DNA of 6,035 nucleotides. Source: Verrucomicrobiota bacterium (GTDB lineage: Bacteria > Verrucomicrobiota > Verrucomicrobiia > Limisphaerales > SXQI01). The stretch is from the NCBI GenBank assembly GCA_008933045.1, contig WBXJ01000177.1, positions 1 through 6,035 on the forward strand, given 5' to 3'. Of this stretch, positions 1-6,035 are shown piece after piece. The notes under the pieces were generated by a model that saw nothing but the letters and a program-made list of their open reading frames with translations, was not told the DNA's origin and searched no databases. The translations under genes and the position numbers were made by a program. Position 1 is the stretch's first letter. Every line of letters begins with the position of its first letter.

Positions 1-1
1 A

Positions 2-847
2 CTCTCCGCCATCCCGGGAGGTCTACCTCAGATGACGACCGAACTCTTCTCGTTTCTCCTGTCAGAAATTGAGATCAGCCGCCCCGTGTTGCAGAAGAAA
101 ATGGCGTCAGAAATCCTCGCACGCACGCGCCTCACGGACGAGCAACTCAAGTTTCTCTCGATCAAAATTGCCGAAGTAGGACCAATGGAACTGACCACCC
201 TACTGAGTGCGTTCGACAACTCCACAAGCGAGCCTCTAATACTGCAACTCATTCAATCGCTCGGTCGCTCCAAGAGTCTCTCCAGCCTTCGACCCGAGCA
301 TCTCAAGCCAAGATTCGCCAAGTTTTCGCCAGTTGTCCAAACACAAAAAGATGCCCTCATCGCCCTGATCACGGTAGACGTAGCAGAACAAAAATCACGA
401 CTCGAAACCTTATTTATCCAAACAAAGGGGGGAGATGTGCGACGAGGACAAACTATTTTTAACAGCACCAAAGCCGCTTGCTCAACCTGCCACGCTATCG
501 GTTATCTCGGTGGCCAAGTGGGTCCAGACCTGACGAGCATTGGAACCATTCGCACCGAACTTGACCTCCTCGAATCCATCGTTTTTCCCAGTGCCAGCTT
601 CGTGCGTAGCTACGAACCCCTGCGGGTGACAACTCAGCAAGGGGATGATTTCTTAGGGATAATCGAGAGCGATAGCCCTGAGACGCTCGTCCTTGTGACA
701 GGGCCTGAGACCCAAGTCCGAATAAACCGATCCGACATCACCGACCTCCGCCCTGGCCCTATTTCTCTCATGCCACAAGGTCTTGACCAGCAACTCACAA
801 TGCCAGAACTCGCCGACCTTCTCGCCTTCCTCAAAAATACTAAATGA
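2..847 (+). CDS. PVC-type c-haem-binding protein, C-terminal part (5' end outside window)
   Basis: This is the C-terminal part of a large, probably exported or periplasmic c-type haem protein. The frame has no stop between the window edge and the first ATG at 32, and its first codons (LSAIPGGLPQ) read like coding sequence, so I treat the gene as open on the left. Numbering from the ATG at 32 (271 residues), about 3-125 are helical and HEAT-like. The haem domain starts near 133 (GGDVRRGQTIFN), and the haem attachment motif CSTCH is at 150-154. GPDLTSIG follows at 164-171, then a beta-rich insertion (about 194-240), and SLMPQGL at 245-251 whose Met247 is the likely distal haem ligand. This order matches the Pirellula/Verrucomicrobium-type haem domain usually found at the end of proteins with an N-terminal dehydrogenase-like or HEAT region. 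Its electron-transfer partner and substrate cannot be told from this part. A GGGAGGT at 16-22 precedes the ATG, so a short independent protein starting at 32 is possible but less likely. It converges with the SNF2 gene. Confidence 0.88.
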   Translation, partial: LSAIPGGLPQMTTELFSFLLSEIEISRPVLQKKMASEILARTRLTDEQLKFLSIKIAEVGPMELTTLLSAFDNSTSEPLILQLIQSLGRSKSLSSLRPEHLKPRFAKFSPVVQTQKDALIALITVDVAEQKSRLETLFIQTKGGDVRRGQTIFNSTKAACSTCHAIGYLGGQVGPDLTSIGTIRTELDLLESIVFPSASFVRSYEPLRVTTQQGDDFLGIIESDSPETLVLVTGPETQVRINRSDITDLRPGPISLMPQGLDQQLTMPELADLLAFLKNTK

Positions 848-881
848 GGTGCCCAATAGCGCGGCCTCCGTACGCTTCAAT

Positions 882-896
882 CTCTCCTCAGGAGAG
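882..896. terminator. Weak hairpin between convergent genes
   Basis: CTCTCC at 882-887 and GGAGAG at 891-896 form a perfect 6-bp stem with a 3-base loop (TCA). It lies between the convergent haem-protein and SNF2 genes. The loop is also the TGA codon on the minus strand where the extended SNF2 frame ends. No T-run follows on either strand, so it is not a canonical Rho-independent terminator. At most it is a weak bidirectional end signal, and it may be chance. Confidence 0.25.
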
Positions 897-959
897 CAAA
901 TCTTGGATTTCCTCCCAACTGAGAGTTTCCGCTAGTTGTTCCTCCCCTTGAATCGTGGC
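888..959 (-). pseudogene. Orphaned C-terminal tail of the SNF2 gene, downstream of a premature TAA
   Basis: Reading on in the SNF2 frame past its TAA (960-962), 23 further sense codons run to a TGA at 888-890. They begin ATIQ and continue GEEQLAETLSWEEIQDLL followed by Ser. Bacterial SNF2 proteins commonly end with a segment of this kind: after RKREL comes a short acidic stretch, then L-S-W/x-E-E-I/L-x-x-L-L. The tail is therefore very probably the original end of the gene, separated by one nonsense codon. One base change from CAA, GAA or AAA would give the TAA. The match to the family ending is from memory; the reading frame is read directly. It may be untranslated, made by low-level readthrough, or fully part of the gene if the TAA is a sequence error. 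Confidence 0.72.
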
Positions 960-3900
960 TTAGATCAACTCGCGTTTGCGGTTTTGCAGATTTAGAATTT
1001 TTTCTTCCACCGTTCCTCGCGTGATCAATTTATAAGAAGTCACGACACGGTATTGGCCAATTCGATGCGCACGATCCGTCGCCTGATCCTCGACTGCTGG
1101 ATTCCACCAAGGATCAAAATGGATGACCGTATCTGCGCCAGTGAGGTTCAACCCGACACCACCGGCCTTTAAACTGATCAAGAACACCGGAATGTTGGTG
1201 TTGGACTGAAACCGTTGCACCACCTCACCTCGATCAACCGTCGAGCCATCCAGATAACAATACTCGATCGCCTCTGCTTCCAGATGCTCACGGATCAGGT
1301 GTAACATTTGCACGAACTGACTGAAAACTAGAACCCGATGCCCACCATCGATCACCTCCTCCAACAACTCATTGAATAGTTCCAACTTCCCAGATCCAGA
1401 TTCCTTCTTTCCATGAGCCTCCAACTTTAATAAGCGAGGATCACAACAGACCTGTCGCAGACGTAATAGAACATTGAGGATCGCAAATCGACTTTTTTGC
1501 AATCCCTTTTGGCCACCCGCTTGGGAAACCTCATTTCGGCCAGCTTCCAAGAATTGTTGATATAATTCGAGCTGTGACGGCGTGAGCTCGCAATAAGAAA
1601 TCTGTTCAATCTTTGCGGGCAATTCGGCCACGACATCCCGCTTCAATCGACGCAACAGAAACGGACGCACACGCCGTGTCAGACGTTGCTGCGCTCCCAC
1701 ATCTTTTTCCCGAGTGATTGGAAATTCGTATCGTTCCTTAAAGTCCTTCGCTTGGCCCAAATAACCCGGCATCAAAAAGTCGAAAATTGACCATAAATCC
1801 AAAATAGAGTTTTCCATCGGCGTCCCCGTCAACACCAGTCGATGGGATGCCCTGATCGATTTGACGGCCTGTGCATTTTGAGTTTGACGGTTTTTGATGT
1901 GCTGCGCTTCGTCCAACACCACCGTGTCGAAATCGATGCTCGCATAAAGTGCGGCATCGCGCCGGATGAGTGCATAGCTCGTCACAACCAAGTGACTCTT
2001 GGCGACTTCACCAAATAATTCTTGTCGCTTGGGGCCATGGAGTGCGAGCACCTTAAGCTCTGGCGTGAATTTCGCGGCTTCAGCAACCCAGTTAAACACG
2101 AGAGAAGTGGGGCAAACAATCAGCGAAGGACGACCTCGATTAACCGTGAGAGTTGATTGCAGAAAAGCTAGTGCCTGAAGTGTTTTTCCCAAGCCCATTT
2201 CATCCGCTAACACTCCACTAAATTGATGATCCCTCAAAAACCAAAGCCAAGCGACGCCCTGCTTTTGGTAGGGTCTCAACACCTGATCCAATTCACCCAA
2301 TGGCGGTGCTTTAAGTTCGACGTCACCACGTTGCCGCAGCACCCGCTCACGCCAATCACCTGAAACTTGGACTGACCAACCCGGCTGCTGGCGGAGCGTG
2401 GCCTCGAGAAAACCCGCTTGGGCAGTGTGGATTTTGTATCCTCCTTCGTGCTGCTGTGGAGCACTGTCCAACAAAACCTCCTGCAAATCTTGAATGGCAA
2501 CGGCGTCGAATACGGCAAACTTACCGCTCGGTAATCGGGTATGACTTTGACCGGAACGCAGCAATCGTTGGATCTCAGCGGGGTTAAACCGTTGGCCGCC
2601 AGTCGAACGATAATTGACCGCGACATCAAACCATTGTTCACCCGAGGATCGGATATCAAATTCTGGTTCAATCCGAACCATCGTCGCCAAAGTAACGTTC
2701 TCAAGCCGCTCCTCCAACGTCACCGACCACTCCCGCAGCAATCGAGGGTAATGCCGTGCAAAAAATGTGAGCACAGCGTCCTGTCCCTTGATTTGGTATT
2801 CTCCCGAGGCTGGCCCCGACACGAATCCAGCAGCCATCAACCGTTGGCGCATGACCGTTTCTTGGACCGAATCTCGGACAAGATAAGCCGTTGGCGTGCT
2901 CGCTAACGGAATCGTCAACCCGTGTTCACCACTGGCGGCAGGTATTTCAATCGTGCCATAATTAAAGAATAAACTCGCTCCGAGTTGCGCGAGACCACCC
3001 GTCAGAGCAAGGCGCACTTTTAGCAAACGAATCTCGCTGGTAAAACTTTGCTCGTTGAAATTCGCTTCGACCTGAACCGTTTGTCGAAGCGTCGAAAGCC
3101 TCGATAAAAACACGGGCACTCGCTCACGCGGGATCAACTCCGGTTGACTCAGGACCGGGACAAGCTCCGTTGGCAAACCAATGGCTTGAAATCGGTCGTG
3201 AACAAAGGTCCACACCAACGGGGTTCCGAACGTCAGTACAGACGAGGGCAATGGCGCGATTTGTAACCGGATTTCGCCCGTAGGTTGCAGCATCGCCTGC
3301 AAGGTCACCTGCCTCGCCTCCGATAAAACCTGTAACGCCTGAGTCCTCCCTAGGCTCAAATACCGATGCCCCACCAACAACGGTAGAAGCGTGGCAAACT
3401 GCATCGGCGAGAGCATCAACATCGCAGGCACCTCCACACCCGAAAACTCTTCCAACAGATCGAGTAGCGCACCGTCCTGGGGTGACCAAGAAAACGCAAC
3501 GTCCAGTGGTAACGCATTCAATGGTGTGCGCCCCTGCTCCCAGTAGGCTTCGATCACCAACATCACTCGACCTTTAGCGAGTGCTGTTGCAAAATTTGGC
3601 GGCAACAAGAAACCCAACTCCGCCGCGCGACCCCGGCTCGCATCCGAGGCGCGCAGTAAACGACGATTCAGTTTTGCGGGGGGAGTAGTGATGGAGGGTC
3701 GCCCGACTGAAACCGGTGCTGAAACCTCTGGAGGGAGATCACCCTTTAACGCGTGTAACCCGACTCCGATGGAGTGGGCACAAATAGTCCCCCACTGCCG
3801 CGAAGTCCGGCAAGAGCACAAATTCTCCACATCCACCGTACTCTTAATCACCAACCCTGCACGGTATGAAATGTTCCCCTCTTGCACCACGCCCCTGAGC

Positions 3901-4022
3901 ACGGGACAGGTCCAATTTGAGGAAAGCACTCGACCCATTGCCAGAATTCCTTTGGCTTCCTTCAGAACTTCCCATCCCGCCAACTTGACAAACAGATCCG
4001 TGCTGAGTTGCAACACATTCAT
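960..4022 (-). CDS. SWIM zinc-finger SNF2-family DEAD-like helicase/translocase
   Basis: A SNF2-superfamily ATPase of 1020 residues, expected to translocate on double-stranded DNA in the cytoplasm and remodel protein-DNA complexes. A SWIM zinc finger lies near the N-terminus, with Cys69, Cys71, Cys81 and His83 in a CxC-x9-CxH arrangement. About 95-575 is a long region without motifs I recognise. The helicase core starts at LRPYQKQGVAWL (582-593). It contains the Walker A DEMGLGKT (607-614), Walker B DEAQ (704-707), motif III LTGTP (731-735), motif V SLKAGGVGLNLTGAD (950-964) and motif VI DQATDRAHRIGQ (979-990). All helicase motifs look intact. The ATG at 4020-4022 is the only reasonable start: no other start codon lies between it and an in-frame stop at 4065-4067, which is the dciA stop. 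There is no Shine-Dalgarno sequence. It is 42 bases downstream of dciA, probably co-transcribed. The frame ends at TAA just before a well-preserved SNF2-like tail, so the protein appears 23 residues short. The cellular role is unknown. Confidence 0.95.
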   Translation of the reverse strand: MNVLQLSTDLFVKLAGWEVLKEAKGILAMGRVLSSNWTCPVLRGVVQEGNISYRAGLVIKSTVDVENLCSCRTSRQWGTICAHSIGVGLHALKGDLPPEVSAPVSVGRPSITTPPAKLNRRLLRASDASRGRAAELGFLLPPNFATALAKGRVMLVIEAYWEQGRTPLNALPLDVAFSWSPQDGALLDLLEEFSGVEVPAMLMLSPMQFATLLPLLVGHRYLSLGRTQALQVLSEARQVTLQAMLQPTGEIRLQIAPLPSSVLTFGTPLVWTFVHDRFQAIGLPTELVPVLSQPELIPRERVPVFLSRLSTLRQTVQVEANFNEQSFTSEIRLLKVRLALTGGLAQLGASLFFNYGTIEIPAASGEHGLTIPLASTPTAYLVRDSVQETVMRQRLMAAGFVSGPASGEYQIKGQDAVLTFFARHYPRLLREWSVTLEERLENVTLATMVRIEPEFDIRSSGEQWFDVAVNYRSTGGQRFNPAEIQRLLRSGQSHTRLPSGKFAVFDAVAIQDLQEVLLDSAPQQHEGGYKIHTAQAGFLEATLRQQPGWSVQVSGDWRERVLRQRGDVELKAPPLGELDQVLRPYQKQGVAWLWFLRDHQFSGVLADEMGLGKTLQALAFLQSTLTVNRGRPSLIVCPTSLVFNWVAEAAKFTPELKVLALHGPKRQELFGEVAKSHLVVTSYALIRRDAALYASIDFDTVVLDEAQHIKNRQTQNAQAVKSIRASHRLVLTGTPMENSILDLWSIFDFLMPGYLGQAKDFKERYEFPITREKDVGAQQRLTRRVRPFLLRRLKRDVVAELPAKIEQISYCELTPSQLELYQQFLEAGRNEVSQAGGQKGLQKSRFAILNVLLRLRQVCCDPRLLKLEAHGKKESGSGKLELFNELLEEVIDGGHRVLVFSQFVQMLHLIREHLEAEAIEYCYLDGSTVDRGEVVQRFQSNTNIPVFLISLKAGGVGLNLTGADTVIHFDPWWNPAVEDQATDRAHRIGQYRVVTSYKLITRGTVEEKILNLQNRKRELI

Positions 4023-4064
4023 GAAGATTGAGACAGTGCTAAAAGAGTCGCCAAGACGGAGGAA

Positions 4065-4454
4065 TTAACCCATCACACGAAACGAAATTTTTAGGACCGT
4101 TTCCTTGCCGAAAGCGTGCTGCAATCGTTCCAATATTTCGCGCCGTCGATATCGCACAATTTCATTCAACCACACGCTACTATCCACGTTGATGAACAAG
4201 GTGCCCTTGGTCAAACCCGCCGGCTGGGCATGCGCGACAACATTCGGATCCATCAAATGGTTCCATGCTTTGAAAACTTCCATGTCAGCTCTCCGGCGAT
4301 CCAACTTCAAATCCGTGAGAACCTTTGGCAACAACTGTTCGAGAGACCGGGCGTTCAACGCTCGGTTTCGCTCCAACCCGGCGACATCCACACCACGCCA
4401 CTCCTTCAGTGCCTGCCGACGCGGATCCAGTTTTTGATTACCATAAAAGGCCAT
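4065..4454 (-). CDS. dciA: DciA/DUF721 family protein, probable replicative helicase loader
   Basis: A small, basic 129-residue protein of the DUF721 family. Characterised members (DciA) load or assist the replicative helicase DnaB in bacteria that lack DnaC or DnaI. The family signature lies in the second half: AWNHLMDPNVVAHAQP (63-78), then a short strand and GTLFINVDSSVWLNEI (84-99), a helix rich in Arg and Glu (100-115), and the ending VLKISFRV (120-127). The first 60 residues are basic and less conserved, with LEQLLPKVLTDLKL (38-51) as the typical first helix. The start is ATG at 4452-4454, without a Shine-Dalgarno sequence. It begins 23 bases after the SGNH hydrolase gene and lies 42 bases before the SNF2 gene, so it is probably co-transcribed with both. 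Family membership is clear from the sequence; the helicase-loading role is inferred from the family. The gene symbol is by family only. Confidence 0.82.
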   Translation of the reverse strand: MAFYGNQKLDPRRQALKEWRGVDVAGLERNRALNARSLEQLLPKVLTDLKLDRRRADMEVFKAWNHLMDPNVVAHAQPAGLTKGTLFINVDSSVWLNEIVRYRRREILERLQHAFGKETVLKISFRVMG

Positions 4455-4477
4455 GCACGGAGTTTTGAAAAAATCAA

Positions 4478-5263
4478 CTAACGTTTGGCAACAGCCGCTT
4501 GCAACCAGTGATGAGCCATCAAGGAGGCACCTGCGGCGGAAGGATGAACTCCGTCCCCAGCCCAGTGAGCTGCAGGTGCATACGCCACTGCCTGATCAAA
4601 AATGCTCTGAAAAGGCACAAATGCGGTCTTGAAATCCTTGGCGACTCGGCGAGCGGCTGCCCGATAGAGATCGAACTCTGGAAACCACTTATCGCTCACA
4701 GCACCACATCGCAACACAAACGGCTCACAAATGATGAGTTTAATCTTGGGCAACGCTTTCTTGGTTTGCGTTAACAAAGCGCGATAGTCGCGTTCGTAAA
4801 TTTCCACCGTCCCCTTATAATTGCCGTTCTGCATGTGCCAAAAATCATTCACTCCAATCAGGATGCTTAACACATTAGGCCGCAACTCCAGACAATCCGC
4901 CTGCCAACGTTCCGCGAGTTGGTGAACCTTGTTACCACTGTTCCCACGATTATAAACTTTGAGTTTTGCCTCTGGATGATCCACTAACAACTCGGCCGCT
5001 GCCAACCAAGCATATCCGGAACCTAGTCCTGACTGAGCGTTGGCCTGAGTCCCGGCCTCGCGATTTCGCCCTGCGTCCGTAATCGAATCCCCCTGAAATA
5101 AGACGACATCATTCGGACTCACCAACCCGCTGAGTTTGCGCTTGGCTTCCGTCGCGGCCTGAACATGCAAAGTCGCCACCGCGCTGAGCGCAATAGCAGA
5201 AGCTTTGACGAAGGATCGGCGGCTAGAATTGACCGACGGATAAGTATTTGAATCGTTGACCAT
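4478..5263 (-). CDS. Tat-exported SGNH/GDSL-family hydrolase
   Basis: A 261-residue serine hydrolase of the SGNH/GDSL superfamily, probably an esterase or deacetylase acting outside the cytoplasm; the substrate is unknown. The four signature blocks are present. Block I is GDSIT with nucleophile Ser60, block II NRGNSG with Gly107, block III GVND with Asn139, and block V DGVHPSAAG with Asp237 and His240. The N-terminus is a classic twin-arginine signal, SRRSFVK at 14-20, followed by a hydrophobic alanine-rich stretch and a VQA-A cleavage site after residue 36. I chose ATG 5261-5263 because it puts the arginines at 15-16, as usual for Tat signals. The longer reading from TTG at 5336-5338 adds 25 residues without signal character and overlaps trpC by 11 bases. 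It lies 64 bases after trpC and 23 before dciA. Many PVC bacteria encode exported SGNH enzymes for polysaccharide deacetylation, which is a plausible but unproven role. Confidence 0.9.
   Translation of the reverse strand: MVNDSNTYPSVNSSRRSFVKASAIALSAVATLHVQAATEAKRKLSGLVSPNDVVLFQGDSITDAGRNREAGTQANAQSGLGSGYAWLAAAELLVDHPEAKLKVYNRGNSGNKVHQLAERWQADCLELRPNVLSILIGVNDFWHMQNGNYKGTVEIYERDYRALLTQTKKALPKIKLIICEPFVLRCGAVSDKWFPEFDLYRAAARRVAKDFKTAFVPFQSIFDQAVAYAPAAHWAGDGVHPSAAGASLMAHHWLQAAVAKR
5156..5263 (-). other. Tat signal peptide of the SGNH hydrolase
   Basis: These are the first 36 codons of the hydrolase. A polar N-region ends in the twin-arginine consensus S-R-R-x-F-x-K, followed by a moderately hydrophobic core (ASAIALSAVATLHV) and VQA before Ala37, which fits signal peptidase I. 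No lipobox cysteine is present. The motif implies folding in the cytoplasm before export. The exact cleavage point is inferred from the A-x-A-like rule. Confidence 0.8.
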
Positions 5264-5327
5264 ACCGAAAGGTTTACCGGTTCCTAAGCAACACGACAAC
5301 CTCGAAACCGCTCGGTGGTCAACAGAT

Positions 5328-6035
5328 TCAGGAGCCAAGAAGCTCTCGAACCTTTGTCGCGATATTCCCCTGTCGCATCAAGGATTCGCCCACCAGCATG
5401 GCCTGCGCGCCCGACGTGATCAGTCGCTCCACATCGGCACGAGTTTGGATGCCACTCTCGGACACCAACATTCGATCCGGCTCCGATCGCACACGTGATG
5501 CCAACCGCTCCGTCGTGGCGATATCCACCTTAAAAGTTTTGAGATCTCGATTATTGATCCCGATCAACGTGGCCTTGGCCTCGAGTGCCCGCTCCAACTC
5601 AACCTCGTCATGCACTTCCACCAACGCCGCTAGTCCACAACCATGGGCCAATCGCAAAAAGTCTCTTAACTGCTGATCCGTCAAAATCGCTACAATCAAT
5701 AATATTGCATCGGCTCCCCACTCGATCGACTCCAGGATTTGCCGTTCATGAATAATAAAATCCTTACGCAATAAAGGAAGCCGCACGGCACTCCGAATCT
5801 GTTGCAAATAATGGAGTGAACCTTGAAAAAACTTCTCATCCGTGAGAACAGACAAACAACTCGCCCCTGCTGCCTCATACTCCCGCGCGATCCGAACCGC
5901 GTCAAAGTCTGCACAAATCACCCCTGCGGAAGGCGAAGCTTTTTTTACTTCGGCGATGAGTCCAATTCTTCCATTCGCAGGATACCGCAAGGCGGACAGA
6001 AAATTCCGCCGTGGACCCAAAGCGTTCACTGTCCA
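5328..6035 (-). CDS. trpC: Indole-3-glycerol phosphate synthase (5' end outside window)
   Basis: This enzyme closes the indole ring of 1-(2-carboxyphenylamino)-1-deoxyribulose 5-phosphate to give indole-3-glycerol phosphate, the fourth step from chorismate to tryptophan, in the cytoplasm. The visible 235 residues are a TIM barrel carrying all expected active-site segments. Numbering from the GTG at 6027-6029, these are EVKKASPS (27-34), LLRKDFI (86-92) with Lys89, LVEVHDE (136-142) with Glu138, GINNRDL (157-163) with Asn159, VSESGI (189-194) with Glu191 and Ser192, and the phosphate-binding LVGESLM (212-218). Members usually have about 30-40 residues before RNFLSALR, and the frame is open to the window edge (6030-6035 encode Trp-Thr), so I treat the GTG as internal. 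It ends with TGA at 5328-5330, upstream of the SGNH hydrolase gene. No other trp gene is visible, though more may lie beyond the right edge. Confidence 0.95.
   Translation of the reverse strand, partial: WTVNALGPRRNFLSALRYPANGRIGLIAEVKKASPSAGVICADFDAVRIAREYEAAGASCLSVLTDEKFFQGSLHYLQQIRSAVRLPLLRKDFIIHERQILESIEWGADAILLIVAILTDQQLRDFLRLAHGCGLAALVEVHDEVELERALEAKATLIGINNRDLKTFKVDIATTERLASRVRSEPDRMLVSESGIQTRADVERLITSGAQAMLVGESLMRQGNIATKVRELLGS

Noticed and set aside
18..30. Inverted repeat GAGGT-CT-ACCTC near the left edge
   Set aside because: Very short arms and a two-base loop inside what appears to be coding sequence; most likely chance.
2541..2906. Plus-strand reading frame of 121 residues inside the SNF2 gene
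   Set aside because: Antisense to an uninterrupted conserved protein, with a basic, low-information composition typical of shadow frames.
3124..3489. Minus-strand alternative frame of 121 residues within the SNF2 gene
   Set aside because: Same strand but out of frame with a continuous SNF2 frame that shows no frameshift; the product has no recognisable features.
4055..4066. GGAGGA-like Shine-Dalgarno near 4058-4063
   Set aside because: It is on the plus strand, while both neighbouring genes are on the minus strand, so it cannot serve them.
3688..4068. Plus-strand reading frame of 126 residues antisense to the start of the SNF2 gene
   Set aside because: It covers the SWIM finger region on the opposite strand and has no family-like features; the SNF2 frame is certain here.
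4461..4477. T-run on the minus strand between the SGNH hydrolase and dciA as a terminator
   Set aside because: The six T's are not preceded by a GC-rich stem; only a four-base TTGA/TCAA pairing flanks them, and the gap is just 23 bases.
4116..4481. Plus-strand reading frame of 121 residues antisense to dciA
   Set aside because: It lies across the whole of a gene with clear DUF721 motifs on the other strand, has no recognisable motif, and is best explained as a shadow of the coding strand.
5271..5299. Possible promoter before the SGNH hydrolase: TTGTCG and TAAACC on the minus strand, 17 bases apart
   Set aside because: The -10 box matches the consensus at only three of six positions and would leave almost no leader before the ATG; a chance match is likely.

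Overview
The window looks like part of a chromosome from the Verrucomicrobia/Planctomycetes (PVC) group, most likely a verrucomicrobium. The main reason is the plus-strand gene at the left edge. It ends in the CxxCH haem-binding domain that is expanded in Pirellula/Verrucomicrobium-type bacteria (the family I know as TIGR02603). The SWIM-SNF2 helicase and the Tat-exported SGNH hydrolase fit the same group. This assignment rests on recognising protein families by eye, not on a search. Coding density is high, every intergenic gap is under 120 bases, and I see no RNA gene, insertion sequence, CRISPR array or phage gene.

Layout: a plus-strand gene, open at the left edge (2-847), encodes the C-terminal part of a c-type haem protein. 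It converges on a block of four minus-strand genes. In transcription order these are trpC (indole-3-glycerol phosphate synthase, 6035 to 5328, 5' end outside the window), a Tat-exported SGNH/GDSL hydrolase (5263 to 4478), a DciA/DUF721 protein (4454 to 4065) and a 1020-residue SWIM-SNF2 helicase (4022 to 960). The gaps inside the block are 64, 23 and 42 bases with no convincing terminator, so one polycistronic unit is plausible. Its members do not share an obvious pathway: tryptophan synthesis, an exported esterase-like enzyme, a replicative helicase loader and a SNF2 translocase.

The most notable observation is at the end of the SNF2 gene. The frame stops at a TAA (960-962), but the same frame continues beyond it for 23 codons to a TGA at 888-890. 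Those codons encode a good match to the usual C-terminal tail of bacterial SNF2 proteins. This looks like a recent nonsense substitution, or a sequencing or assembly error, that removes only the tail and leaves the helicase core intact. None of the three complete genes has a Shine-Dalgarno-like sequence before its start codon. I do not see a clearly new biological system here.
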